A stretch of 64,000 nucleotides of DNA from Agrostemma githago (lineage: Eukaryota; Streptophyta; Magnoliopsida; Caryophyllales; Caryophyllaceae): NCBI GenBank assembly GCA_958450325.1, contig OY288242.1, positions 68,814,062 to 68,878,061 on the forward strand, in the 5' to 3' direction. Below, piece after piece: positions 33,466 to 44,359 of the stretch. Within the stretch, counting starts at the first letter, position 1; each line of letters starts with the position of its first letter. The notes under the pieces were generated by a model that worked only from the letters and a program-made list of their open reading frames with translations, had not been told where the DNA came from and did not search any database. Both the position numbers and the translations under genes were made by a program.

Positions 33466-35726
33466 TGTGGACATGACATAGGTCCACCCCGACGCGGCCA
33501 CGCGCGGGTTTGGGGAGGCGAATGAATCTCCATATGAGAATGGATCGAATGGAAATTTAAATCGAAGTTGGAGTGCCACCGAACTTTGTGGGAGTTCGGG
33601 CCCGTTCGAACCCACTCTATGTCGTAGTGGGCCGTGTACAAAATACGGCCCATTTCCGATGTCAGAGTTTATTGGGTTCGTCCCTTAGCATTTGATACCG
33701 ATACCACATTATCGGATATCGTGTATTGAATGACTCTCGTTGCCAATGGTTTCGGACATCTGGAAACCGAGGTTCTGAGTAAGGGGTGAGGGTACGTGTT
33801 GGGAAGTTCACAAAGAACACCCAACCCCGCCCGCACATTAGCGGCCTCTACTAAGATATCGAATGACTTTTGAATACGCGCGTTAGTAATACGATGAATG
33901 ATATGCAAACATTGTTTTCCTAAATATGCGAGAATTGAATGGGTTGCTAAGTCGGTTTAATGCAACTAAAATTAACGTCAAAGTTGTATTTTAGCATGTG
34001 AGGTTCGTTTTAGTCTTATAAAACAAATAATGAAAAGAGTTGCAAAGAAGATGAACAAACGTGTTAGTAACGAGTTATAAATCGAATAAAAGACGAAAAT
34101 ATGACGATATGCATGATTATGAAAAAGTTTATGACACGTGATGGATTAACACGTGTTGACCGAGGTCAAGGAAAAAATATATTGAGATCTGAAGTATGTC
34201 TGAAAACTCGCTGTTTTGTCTAAAAAACGATGCTCGAAGAATAAATAAAAAAAAAGACGAAATTGTGCCGCACTTCCCGACGGTCGCACGACTCGCCTGG
34301 GACGCCGGCGGGTCGCGCGACAGGCTGCCTCGGGATTTTTCGGAAAGTCGATAATTTTATTAAACCGCATACAAATATTGCATAATTTATACTCGACTTA
34401 ATCTCGCGATATCCGTTATATTCGATATTCGATTATGAAATCGACATCGAATATTCGGAATGAAATTTGAGCAAAGAATGAAAAAAAGTGTTTAATAAAT
34501 CGTTTCAAAAATTTAACTAAAAAAAAAATAATGTCGATTCTCTCCGCGTTAAAATCGTCGTATTTTATTTTAAAAAAGATGTAACGATTTTTTAGCATCA
34601 ACGAGAGTTAACTTAGTTCTTGTTAGATACGATATTCGATTAGAGAATCGATATCCTATTTTAAGAACGTTTCGTTTTATAAAAATAATTTTGTAGTATC
34701 GATATTAGAAATAAAAAATGCGTCGAACGACCCATAATAAAAAAGACCGAAGACGACGCTAGGACGAGAAAAAGACGAGGGAAAGACGAGAGAAGAGAAG
34801 AGAGAAGAGAGAAATCGGGTTTGATTTTACACCCTCAACCTACATGCTTTGTTAACTCGGATCGGGGCTCGTCGGAATGTGGCTAAGGCACGGGAGCATC
34901 GGGTTAATGTCGGTGAGTTATGGTGGTTTTGGTTTGGACGTGAAGGGTGACGGATCTAAGGCCGGTTTTTTGTAGTCTCGGGTTACACTATCGGTTTCTC
35001 GATGCTAAGTGTGAGAGTCTCGAGGTGTATGAATAATTGGTTGATGTGTTGAATGTGTATGAATATTGTGTGTGTCGGATATTGTATGAATTAATCGTGT
35101 GTGAATAATGTGTATGAAAATTGTGTGATGGGAAGGTCCTATTTATAGAAGAAGAGGTAGCCTTGCTTGACGACAAGAAATACCGATTTGGATAGGAAAT
35201 GTAGGAAGTTGAGATGAACGAGAACTCGCTTTCTTGGTGAAGAAGGCAAGAAATCTCGGCTGGAATAGGCTGCTCGGCCGAGTATCTTACGCTCGGTCGA
35301 GTGTTTGATTCGGTTTTCGGATGGAATTCCTACTCGAGATCAAATTCTATCCTTAAACGGGTTTGTTTAATATTTTGTGTAGCTGATTTTTGTAGTGTTT
35401 GAGATCGAATTGGTCACATGAGGTGACACGGCTGACTCACACGTTTCAAAAATATTTTTTTCCGGGTTTTGACTCGGTCGCTAAAAGATGGTTTTGCCCC
35501 CGGTGTCGGATTTGACCCAAATTAGTCTTATTTGACTCGAAACGACCCACTGGGCCTGAATTTGAGGTCGGTTTTGTGAGATTTGTATTCCTTAAAAGCC
35601 CAAGCTAAATATCCATGATTTCGAGCCCATTTCCGAGTACGTTAAAGCACGTTTGCGTCCGATCATCATCGAGTGTTTGTCGAAAACTGCTATAGACACC
35701 TGGCGGTCAAAATGTGGGTGTCTACA
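33466..35726 (-). repeat. 5' LTR of nested element B-C (2,261 bp)
   Basis: Partner of 25,504-27,769; differences visible by eye are scattered substitutions and a few 1-nt indels. Minus-strand TATA box at 35,140-35,147, with palindrome CTCGGCCGAG at 35,273-35,282 upstream of it. Confidence 0.93.
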
Positions 35727-37689
35727 AGCACCGGTGGAGAAGATAGGATCTCCTTGATTTTATCGAAGGCCATCTTACATTTGTCGTCCCATAGTGTCCG
35801 TTCTCCTATCTTCAGTTTCTTGAAAATGGGTTCACATACCATGGTTAGCTTCGAAATAAACCGGCTAATATATTGAACTTTCCCGAGAAACCCCCTTATC
35901 TCCTTTTTGGTTCTAGGTGGTTGCATCTCAGTAATGGCCTTGATCTTTGCTGGGTCAACCTCGATGCCACGTTGGCTGACAATGTGGCCCAGTAGCTTAC
36001 CCGATGTGACCCCGAAGCTGCATTTTTGAGGGTTTAGCCTCATATTGTACTTGCGTAATCGGGTAAAGAACTTTCTGAGGGCCGCAATGTGCCCGTTTCG
36101 GTCTTTGGATTTGACGATCATGTCGTCCACGTAGACCTCCACTTCCTTATGCATCATGTCATGCAATAAAGTGGTGGCGGTCCGTTGATAAGTGGCACCG
36201 GCATTGATAAGCCCAAATGGCATCACGGTATAGCAGTAAGTACCCCAAGGTGTGATGAAGGTGGTCTTACTCATATCTTCCTCCGCCATTTTGATCTGAT
36301 TGTATCCGGCATACCCGTCCATGAATGATAGAAGGGCATGGTCAGCCGTGTTATCCACCAGTATGTCGATATGTGATAACGGGAAATCGTCTTTTGGGCT
36401 GGCCTTATTAAGGTCTCGGAAGTCTACACATACCCGCACTTTGCCGTCTTTTTTGGGTACTGGCACTATGTTTACAACCCAGTCTGGGTATTCAGACACT
36501 TGAATAAAGCCTACTTTGAATTGTTTATCGACTTCTTCCTTGACTTTGAGAGGCCATTCGGGCCTAATTCTTCGGAGTTTTTGTTTTACCGGCTTGTACC
36601 CGTCTTTGATGGGTATTCGGTGTTCAGCTATCTCCCGGTCTATTCTCGGCATGTCCTTGTAGGACCATGCGAAGACGTCCTTGAATTCTTGGAGGAGATC
36701 TGTGAATTGTTGTTTCTCCTCGGGATCTAAAGATAGACCTAGCTTAAGCATCTGAGGTTCTAAAGGGGTTCCTACGTTGATGGAATCGGTTTCTTCTATT
36801 ACCGGATTTCGGGACTCCCTTTGATCGAGTTGCTCGATTAGATGCGGAGGCCGCGGTACCTGTTCGTCGGGTATCTCAATGTCATTGCAAGTAAGATTTT
36901 CGAAAATGTTTTGAAAATAAGACAAGTCGTAAGCAGAACGGTTATCGTTATTATTGATAGTGAATTTTGAAAAGAGCTCAAAGAGAGCTGCCATCTGATC
37001 ATTGGTCAGAGGCGGGATAGGGAGAGCCCTCGGGACAGACTCCGGGGCTCCCGATGGTGTGACTAAAGAAGGGAGAGGGGTTACAAACTCGATCTTAGTA
37101 CTGGACCCTCTAGACTTAGACTCAGACTCCGACTCTGACTCTAACTCATACTCGGACTCGGACTCGGACTCGGACTCGGCGCCATGCATATCTCCTTCAC
37201 CAGTAGTCAGCTTGTAGACTCGACCCTGCCTGTCGGTCCACTTAGTTGTCTTTCTCCAAGCTCTCTTCCCGGTGTCAGCACCCACTTCGGAGATCAGCTT
37301 GGTCGGATCGAACCTCCTGCTGCGGAGAATCAAGTTGACTAACTTCTGTTTAGGGGTCGGGACGACCTTGTTTTCCCCGAATAGGAGCCCCAGGACGGGC
37401 TCAGTACTATTTGTGCCCTCTTTTGATTCGGCCTGGATAAGGGCAAAGATGTCATCCGGGATGAAATTGCATTTCCGAGCCAATTTGGTCTCGGGATATG
37501 AGATGGTGGGCTGATAGAGGCCCACTTGAACAGCTCCAAACACTGGAGTGACGAAGTAATCAGTCAGTTTTGGACTGTAAGGGCCCAAGTAGGTACCCTT
37601 GAAGATGTTGATGGCCTTCTGGATTCCGGCCTGAACCACGTTTTCCGGGGTTACAGCATACCCCAAGCCGAATCTCGACTCTTCATTAG
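35727..37689 (-). pseudogene. pol: A-D pol, first half: spacer and reverse transcriptase, cut by the B-C insertion
   Basis: An open frame of about 650 codons starts upstream of 37,666 and runs into the inserted LTR. A spacer of roughly 300 residues comes first, with GLGYAVTPENVVQAG and a Ser/Glu repeat (ESESESESEYELESESESES near 37,120-37,180). Reverse transcriptase follows: KQKLRRIRPEWPLKVKEEVD, VCVDFRDLNKASPKDDFPL, LLSFMDGYAGYNQIKM, MPFGLINAGATYQR, the catalytic YVDD (EVEVYVDDMIVKSK near 36,120) and GFLGKVQYISRFISKL. It breaks after ILSSPPVLV; the next residues are found at 25,500. The frame is shifted by one base relative to gag-protease near 37,722. RT is otherwise intact. The last 37 nt of the open frame are LTR sequence. 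Confidence 0.9.
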
Positions 37690-39948
37690 TTAAAACCTCG
37701 ATGATCTTGCCAGCTGGGAGGTCAGGTCTCGAGGTAACTCATGTAGGTAACCCAAGTTTTGAAGCATCGTGTCGATGCTAGTGGTGAAATAAGGCCGGAA
37801 AAGGTATTCTTCCTCGATCATTCCCACGAAGTTGAAACCTCGTGGGTCGGTTGAGCCTGTCGTGTTGCAGCTTGACACAGTTATGGGGGTAGCTTCGAGA
37901 GTAACGATCCCATCTTGTAAAGGTAGTTTGACCTTCCTGTGAAGGGTGGAAGACACGTCTTTGACCGCGTTTATCCATGGTCTTCCGAGTAACAGATTGA
38001 AAGATGAAGTGACATCGATCACCTGGAATTCTAACTCCTTCTCGATCGGGCCCGTTATGATTGTTAGTTTAACGGCCCCAGCAACTGATTTTGGGCACCC
38101 GTCGAAAGCCTGGATAGTTTGTGCAGTTGGAAGGTAGTCAGCCTCGATAATGCCGAGGGCCTTAGCTGTCCTCAAGGGAAGGACGTTTACTGCGGACCCA
38201 TCATCAATTAGGGTCATCGGGAGATATTTATTCCGGCAGATCACCGTGATATATAGGGCCAAGTTATGGGTGGCCCCAAACGGTGGAAGGTCGGACTCGG
38301 AGAAAGTGATAAGTGGGCCTTCTCCTTTGGACTTGCCTTTGAGGTGTGGCAAGATAGTGGCTACCATCTCGGTGGGGGTAACCGATGAGTCAACCTTGAT
38401 TTCATCAAGAGCCCTAGTAAGTGCTGCCCGATGCTCCTGAGAACTAACCAAAAGATGCCATATAGTAAGATCAGTTCGGACCCTCTTTAGTTGTCTGACT
38501 AGGGCCGTGTCAGCGTTAGGTTCCTCGAGAGTAGGCTCCGTCCTGGAAGGTTCAGTGACGGTTTCTGGAGTGGGGAGACCGGCCGTGATGGTGTGTGTGC
38601 CGGCCAGGGCTCTGGCTTTAGCTTTCCGAATTTCTTCGATGGTGACGGGGACAGCTTCCCCTTCAGCCAAGTAAACGTCATCTTCATCGTCATTCCATAT
38701 CCCGTTGATTTGGGAAATGAAAGGGGAAATGAGATGAGAGCAGTCGACTACTTCTCCAGTAAAAATGGCGTGAGTAGCAAGGGGATTATTTTTGTTACTC
38801 GGCTTATCACTGGGTAGTGGTATCTTCCCACTTTCGATCAGATCCTGAATGAGATGCTTCAACTTCCAGCACTTCTCAGTGTCGTGCCCGTTGCCTTGGT
38901 GATAGTGGCAATAGGCTTGAATATTGTAGCTTTTGGATCGCTTTTCAACGGGAACCTCCGGGATTAGGCCTATCGGTTGGATTAGGCCATTTGAAGACAG
39001 CCTTTGTAAGGCATTAGCATAGGTTGTTCCTATGTCAGTGAATACCCGATTTGGAGTATTCTTTTTGGTCGAGGTGTCTAATGAGTTAACCTCGTCGAAG
39101 ATGCTTCGGGCCGCAGTTGTAGTTGCGGGCTTGCTGGAGGATGAACTGGCTCCTTGATACCCCTTGGCAGAGGCCTTAGTAAGGCTCTCTAACCTTATAT
39201 CGTCTTCGATTCTTGTACCCATCTCGGTCAAAGTGGCGAAATCGGGTATGATGGCGTACCGGAGATGGATCCGGTAAGCGGGGAGGAGGTTTTTGACAAA
39301 GGCCTCCACTAGTACCTTTTCGCTGGGCTTGTTCACCAGCTTTACACTTTCAGCCCTCCACCTTTGAAGGTATTTGGTGAAACCCTCTTTAGGCTCTTGG
39401 GCCATAACCTCCAGAGTACGCATGGTAGTCTGGATCTCAGCGTTATCCGCGTAGTTTCGCGCGAATTCCATTGCGACATCGTCCCAGGTTTTGTATTTCT
39501 TGGCATCAAGCCTGTAGTACCCGGCTTTCGGGTGCTTTTCCAGAGAGGAGGCAAAGAGATGCTTGAACATGGTCGATTTGACCCCCTTAACAGCCATAAA
39601 ATCCTTGAAGGCCCGGATATGGAGTACCGGGTCTTCAGTCCCGTCAAACATTGGTAAGCCCGTTAAGTTAAGGTTAGTAGGCAGTTCATCGGTCAAGGGC
39701 GAATAGGTACGGGCATTTTTCATGAGGATGGTGTTTCTCGTGGTCGAGTGGACCTGTTCCTGCAGCTTTCGGACTGCGCCAACTAATGCGGCCAAAGGTC
39801 CGTCATCCTCGATCGAAGCGTTGGGGGTTCCTTGTACTACGGCACTTACCCGAGTGACGATGGCAATCTGGTCCTCTCTCATTTGTCTCAATTGGTCCTG
39901 GATTTGGGCCAACGAAGTTGTCAGCTCATCAGTGGCTTCTTTCGTCAT
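37690..39948 (-). CDS. gag: A-D gag-protease polyprotein
   Basis: A 752-residue ORF from ATG 39,948. Residues about 1-90 are helical. Residues about 95-290 hold the retrotransposon gag core (MFDGTEDPVLHIRAFKDFM, FARNYADNAEIQTTMRTLEV, EGFTKYLQRWRAESVKLV). Residues about 355-385 form a variant zinc knuckle (YCHYHQGNGHDTEKCWKLKH). A linker with an acidic stretch follows, then an aspartic protease with active site LIDDGSAVNVLPL (about residue 590) and LLLGRPWI. Many Tat proteases have Asn or Gly where this one has the second Asp of D-D-G-S, so activity is uncertain. The ORF ends where a likely 1-nt change puts pol in another frame. Gag builds the particle and the protease cleaves the polyprotein. 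Confidence 0.88.
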   Translation of the reverse strand: MTKEATDELTTSLAQIQDQLRQMREDQIAIVTRVSAVVQGTPNASIEDDGPLAALVGAVRKLQEQVHSTTRNTILMKNARTYSPLTDELPTNLNLTGLPMFDGTEDPVLHIRAFKDFMAVKGVKSTMFKHLFASSLEKHPKAGYYRLDAKKYKTWDDVAMEFARNYADNAEIQTTMRTLEVMAQEPKEGFTKYLQRWRAESVKLVNKPSEKVLVEAFVKNLLPAYRIHLRYAIIPDFATLTEMGTRIEDDIRLESLTKASAKGYQGASSSSSKPATTTAARSIFDEVNSLDTSTKKNTPNRVFTDIGTTYANALQRLSSNGLIQPIGLIPEVPVEKRSKSYNIQAYCHYHQGNGHDTEKCWKLKHLIQDLIESGKIPLPSDKPSNKNNPLATHAIFTGEVVDCSHLISPFISQINGIWNDDEDDVYLAEGEAVPVTIEEIRKAKARALAGTHTITAGLPTPETVTEPSRTEPTLEEPNADTALVRQLKRVRTDLTIWHLLVSSQEHRAALTRALDEIKVDSSVTPTEMVATILPHLKGKSKGEGPLITFSESDLPPFGATHNLALYITVICRNKYLPMTLIDDGSAVNVLPLRTAKALGIIEADYLPTAQTIQAFDGCPKSVAGAVKLTIITGPIEKELEFQVIDVTSSFNLLLGRPWINAVKDVSSTLHRKVKLPLQDGIVTLEATPITVSSCNTTGSTDPRGFNFVGMIEEEYLFRPYFTTSIDTMLQNLGYLHELPRDLTSQLARSSRF

Positions 39949-40595
39949 GGTTCGAGTGAAGAGTGGTCAGTCTGTAAGAACACCGCGTAATCAGCAACTT
40001 AACCCGAATCCTAAAAAAAGTACATCCCGAGCAAGGGAAAAAGAAGAAGACTAAAACGGTAATGACTCGGAAAAGACACCTAGACGGGTGACTTGTGAAG
40101 AGGTGGGCCTCCCTTAGGATCCAGCTATGTGGGCTGGGCCCCGTTCGAAGGAAGGTTCACGTGAGACATTCCCAGACTTTAGACTCGATTGTGTAAATGG
40201 GCCAACCTTTGTAGGAGTATGTCCTACGCAGGTGGGCCTTGCCTTAGTAAAATAAGGCGGACGGGGATAGAGAGGAAACTCGTGATGTAGGATCGATAGA
40301 TTTTCGACGCTAAAGACTTCGTCGACTTATGACACGACCCGACACTACTAAATACGGGAAGTCCTAAGAAGAGGAAGTTTTCGAAATATGATTTTTTTGA
40401 AAAGCCCGAAAAAAAATTCAGGGAGAACCGGCCTTAACGAAAAAGGTGGGCCGGGTGACGGTTTGAAAGTTTCGAAAATAAATTCGAGTTTTAAATTGGG
40501 CATAATACCGGCTAGAAAAAGGGCTATTTTGAGTAAAATCATAAGTCCTAAATTTGGTATATGTCCGGAGTTTTGAAATTGGATATTTTGAAAAG
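39949..40595 (-). other. A-D leader, gag-proximal part
   Basis: Untranslated sequence between gag and the E insertion, homologous to 31,780-32,290 of B-C. The leader resumes at 52,577, after the duplicated AAAAG. Confidence 0.7.
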
Positions 40596-41285
40596 TGATG
40601 GGGGTCGGTAGCCAGCCACGGGTCGCCCGCCAGTCAGGCCCCAGGGTGCCCAACCCATGAATAAGAGAAGGCCTGCCCGGCAGACCTCCCGGGAATGTCA
40701 TTGAAACCTCCAAGTAGGTGGCCTTAATCATTTAGCTGCCTGGCATGGCCTTGCCGCCTGCCAAGCAGGGCAACCAAGCCCCCTGCCTGTTTCCGGGGCG
40801 CTCCCACCCAAGCAGGACCAAGGGAGAACCGGGGACCCATTCGTCATTTTGCCTAAGGTAAAGGGAAATGAGTGGACAAGGTGAGTCCACGTGTCGCACA
40901 ATCATCCACCCATTTCCCTCTCTTCCTTTCTCCTTTTCTCTCTCTTGTGGGAAGGTATAAATACTTTCTCATTTCCCACATGAGAGTGGTTGGATTTTCT
41001 CTCTCTAGACTCTCACTCCTAAAAACGCCACCTAGTTCCTCACGAGCTAGGTTCATCAAGGCATTTCACGGACTTACTTAGGCATCGGAGAGGGTTCCCT
41101 CGGACAACCTCCGAGGCCCTGTGCGTTCATTGTGCAGGGAGCAGGCCAACTCCGCCGGGAAGGTCCGATCAAGGGAGAGAGACGAATGAGAGGTTTTAAG
41201 GAAATCAGACGATCAATTACTTACCAATAATCCGATTACACGGCCCGGATCCAGAGCCAGGTTAATTGTTTCCGTGACCGGAACA
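40596..41285 (+). repeat. 5' LTR of element E
   Basis: Starts TGATGGGGGTCGGTAGCC and ends GTGACCGGAACA. TATA box TATAAATA at 40,956-40,963 (GGAAGGTATAAATACTTT), after a CT-rich stretch. Confidence 0.93.
40956..40963 (+). promoter_or_regulatory. TATA box of the E 5' LTR
   Basis: TATAAATA about 330 bp before the LTR end; the identical site lies at 52,248-52,255 in the 3' LTR. Confidence 0.75.
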
Positions 41286-41288
41286 ATT

Positions 41289-41306
41289 TGGCGCCGTCTG
41301 TGGGGA
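41289..41306 (+). other. Primer binding site of E
   Basis: TGGCGCCGTCTGTGGGGA, three bases after the LTR. The first nine bases fit the 3' end of plant tRNA-Asp, the rest less well, so the priming tRNA is not certain. It differs from the site of A-D and B-C. Confidence 0.7.
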
Positions 41307-41386
41307 AGAAAACGGTTGTGCTCACGAGTTACCCACAAAAAATCAACCAATCCTAACCACAAAAAACTAAAACAATCAAAGCAATC

Positions 41387-42913
41387 ATGCCAGAAATCGT
41401 TGACACCAGTACAGGGGCGGGTCCGACGGTCCCACCGGTGACCCCTCTGTATGGTATGCCACAGCCTAAGAGGATTCCTCCCACCACGATCCTGGGGGTG
41501 GGGGGAACCAGTCTCCTAGGTGTACCAAGCGCTGCTGTAGCACCTGAGCTGGGGACACACCCAGGGCACACTCTAAATCTGACCCCAGCTCAGATGGCGC
41601 AGACAGCCGCCTTCTTCTCTGCAATGCTGAACCAGGAGTTCACTCCTGGGGATCTGGTAGGCAGGGTCGCATCGGCCCCCAGGCAGCCACCCTCAATAAG
41701 CAGGGATGGAGCTGGGGGCACGAAGCGGACCGCCGCCAGAAATGCTCAGAGGAAAGCAAGAAGGACGGCCCAAGTGTACGCGCAAGTGCAAAGGCGTATC
41801 ACAACAGGCAGCCCAGAGCCACCTGTCCAGCAGGCATTCTCCATTCACACAACAGAATCCGCGTCTGGAGAACAAAGAGGTTTATCCTGGGAATTGCAGG
41901 AGCGAATGAGGCCAAGGGAGCCCATGTCAAAACGCCTGGGAGAAAAGCAAGGCGGGGTCTTCTCCAGGTTGACACCGGCGGTCAAGGAGCAGACAGCCCC
42001 GGGTTTGTCCCAAAGCCTGCAGTCTAGGCTCAACCGGGGGCAACCGCTCGAATCTAGATACCACCAGGCTGAGAACCTCTGCCATTCTCAGAGAAAGAGA
42101 CCCAGGCAAGTCTCCCCTGAGACAGAAGATGAAGCAGCAAGCAGGCCGCCTACAAGGCACCGCTCCCCCAGTACAGGGAAACCAATCCATAGACAATGGA
42201 ATATTCATGGTAACCAGTCTGAGGAAAGCAGGTCACGACTGATAGGCAGGCCCACAAAAACCCCACTTCATCCTGAGGTACAAGAATACCCCATTCCAAA
42301 AATTAAAATGCCCACCATTAAGTTTGACGGAACAACAGACCCGGAAGACCACCTGGCGGCATTCGAGAGCCACATGGGCATGTACGACGTGGACGACGCC
42401 ATCTGGTGCAAAGTTTTCCCAACCACCCTGGTAAGGCTCGCACAAGGATGGTTCAGGGATCGCCGCCAAGGATCAATCAAATTCTTCATAGAGTTGGCCG
42501 AGATCTTCCTCGAACAATATGCTGGGAATAAACGGAGACGCCTCACTCGCTTCAATCTTATGACCCTAAAACAGAAAAAGGGTGAAAGTGTAAGGGAGTA
42601 CCTGAGGAGGTTTGACCTATCCCACCAGCAGGTCAGGGAGATCGATGATTCCACCGCTGCCTACGCCCTGACAATCTCCCTGCTTCCAGGAGAAATGAAA
42701 AATCAGATGATCAGGGCCCAGCCGGAAACCTTGGCCATGGCCAGGAAAATTGCTGAAGGGTTCATTCCGCAAGAAGAGTTCCACAGCCTGCCGGATACCC
42801 CTGCAGGCCAAGCAAGGCCGCAGGGAGGACCGCAGGGTAGGCGTGGCAGAAATGAGCCAGGCAAGCAAAGAGAAGAGGGAGACACTCCTAAAAAAGAACG
42901 TACCAAATACTAA
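41387..42913 (+). CDS. gag: E gag, ended by an in-frame TAA
   Basis: ATG at 41,387, 508 codons. The N-terminus is Pro/Gly-rich, then AAFFSAML (about residue 66), then a basic middle part. The retrotransposon gag core is at residues about 305-450: KIKMPTIKFDGTTDPEDHLA, FLEQYAGNKRRRLTRFNLM and GESVREYLRRFDLSHQQVRE. A Gly/Arg-rich tail follows. The TAA at 42,911-42,913 is probably not the natural end: the same frame continues open to 44,359 and includes a zinc knuckle (FCTFHDCIGHTTEECRHLKD near 43,040-43,100) that normally belongs to gag. A single-base change from CAA or GAA would explain it; programmed read-through is a less likely alternative. Confidence 0.86.
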   Translation: MPEIVDTSTGAGPTVPPVTPLYGMPQPKRIPPTTILGVGGTSLLGVPSAAVAPELGTHPGHTLNLTPAQMAQTAAFFSAMLNQEFTPGDLVGRVASAPRQPPSISRDGAGGTKRTAARNAQRKARRTAQVYAQVQRRITTGSPEPPVQQAFSIHTTESASGEQRGLSWELQERMRPREPMSKRLGEKQGGVFSRLTPAVKEQTAPGLSQSLQSRLNRGQPLESRYHQAENLCHSQRKRPRQVSPETEDEAASRPPTRHRSPSTGKPIHRQWNIHGNQSEESRSRLIGRPTKTPLHPEVQEYPIPKIKMPTIKFDGTTDPEDHLAAFESHMGMYDVDDAIWCKVFPTTLVRLAQGWFRDRRQGSIKFFIELAEIFLEQYAGNKRRRLTRFNLMTLKQKKGESVREYLRRFDLSHQQVREIDDSTAAYALTISLLPGEMKNQMIRAQPETLAMARKIAEGFIPQEEFHSLPDTPAGQARPQGGPQGRRGRNEPGKQREEGDTPKKERTKY

Positions 42914-44359
42914 CCAAGATTCGACAGCTACACGACCCTCAATAGGCCGAGAGCAGAAATCTTCGAGTTAGAAAAAGAAACAGCAAAATGGTCTCGTCCA
43001 AACAAGCCTCACAGCCCAAAAGGAGACCCCAAAAAATTCTGCACGTTCCATGACTGCATAGGTCATACCACAGAGGAATGCCGCCACTTAAAAGACGAAA
43101 TTGAAAAACTAATAAGAAACGGCTGGCTGAGCAACTATGCAGCAAGGAACAAACCCCAGAAGGAGGTAGCAGACAAACCTGAGGGCTCAGCCCAAAATCG
43201 CATGGTCATCCATGTAGTTTCAGGGGATGCAGAGGGGCGGACCAGCAGGCGCAGCCAGAAAAGGCAGATCCGCGAACTAAGGAACCAAATTTGCTACGCC
43301 GAAAAAGCAGGCAGCCCAAGGGGCACTACCCTCAGCATCACCCCTGAAGATGCAGGGAGAGTCGTGTACCCACATAGTGACCCTCTGGTCTTAACCCTGG
43401 AAATCAGCAATCATATTGTCAAGAGGTGTATGGTGGATACTGGCGCCTACACAAATCTCTTATACAAAGATGCTTTTGAGAGGATGAACCTTGAAAGAAG
43501 GCACTTGAAGCCAGCCCCCGGATCTTTGTATGGATTCAATGGAGCAGGCATGCTACCCATGGGAGTTATCGATCTGCCTGTCACGTTCGGGGAGGGGACC
43601 TCAGCGAGAAACATCAGGGCGTCATTTGTTGTGGTGGATGCCAAATCCGCGTACAACGCCCTGATAGGCCGAGCCACCCTAGATGAAATAGAAGCTGCCG
43701 TATCAATTAGGGCCCTCACCATAGCCTATGTAACAGACTTTGGCATGGAGGAGAAGGTCCACGGGGATCAGGAGTCGGCCAGACAATGCTATTCCGTGGC
43801 CCTGCAGGCCCATGAGACAGAAAGAAAAGGGAAGAGAAAAGCCCAGTGCTCTCCTAGCAGGGAAGGCGAGATTCTGACTGCTCAGCAAGAGCCAGTCCGT
43901 CTGGAGCCTGAAGGGGAGAGCATGCTAGTGGATTTAGAGCCAGGGAGGCAGGTCCTTATTGGGGCCGGCCTGGAGGAGTCCTATCAAAGGAAACTAATCG
44001 CAGTCCTAAGGGAAAACAGGGACGTATTCGCCTACTCCGCAGACGAAATGCCAGGGGTCGACCCAGCATTTATTGTCCACAAGCTGAACATCAGTCCGGA
44101 GGCTCGCCCTGTAAAACAGAAGAAGAGGAACATGTCCGTAGAAAAAGATGCGGCAATAAAAGAAGAAATAGACAAACTCCTGAAGGCAGACTTCATCGAG
44201 GTATGTGACTACCCTGAATGGCTGGCAAACGTCGTCATGGTAAAAAAGTCATCAGGCGCATGGAGAATGTGCGTGGATTTTACCAATCTTAACAAGGCCT
44301 GCCCTAAGGACTGCTACCCTCTGCTCAGAATAGATCAACTAGTGGATACACGACGCTGA
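42914..44359 (+). pseudogene. pol: E gag end, protease and reverse transcriptase start
   Basis: In the same frame as gag and open from 42,914. It carries a zinc knuckle (43,040-43,100), then an aspartic protease with MVDTGAYTNLLYKDAFERM (catalytic DTG at about 43,436) and YNALIGRATLDEI. The start of reverse transcriptase follows: VHKLNISPEARPVKQKKRNM, EEIDKLLKADFIEVCDYPEW, WRMCVDFTNLNKACPKD and RIDQLVD. It stops at 44,357-44,359. The next frame opens at LSFLDAFSGYHQVY, so a few residues plus the frame are missing: a small deletion within RT near 44,345-44,358. The first catalytic Asp region is kept just after the break. Confidence 0.86.

Larger units (their letters stand above)
25504..35726 (-). 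mobile_element. Nested non-autonomous Tat-clade retrotransposon 'B-C' lacking pol
   Basis: LTRs 25,504-27,769 and 33,466-35,726 are near-identical, with TG...CA ends. The flanks AGCAC (25,499-25,503) and AGCAC (35,727-35,731) are a perfect 5-bp duplication. The same PBS as the host element lies next to the 5' LTR. The interior of 5.7 kb has a leader, a 226-codon gag remnant with the zinc-knuckle part, and a repeat-containing spacer. No protease, RT, RNase H or integrase motif is present in any frame. It presumably moves with proteins of full-length relatives such as A-D. It landed inside pol of such a relative. Confidence 0.92.

Noticed and set aside
37002..37217. + strand ORF with an Asp-Ser run
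   Set aside because: Shadow of the Ser-Glu repeat coded on the minus strand in pol of A-D.
40853..41081. ORFs in the E LTRs on both strands (also 52,145-52,373)
   Set aside because: They overlap the TATA box and the transcription start region of the LTR; identical copies in both LTRs reflect LTR identity, not coding.
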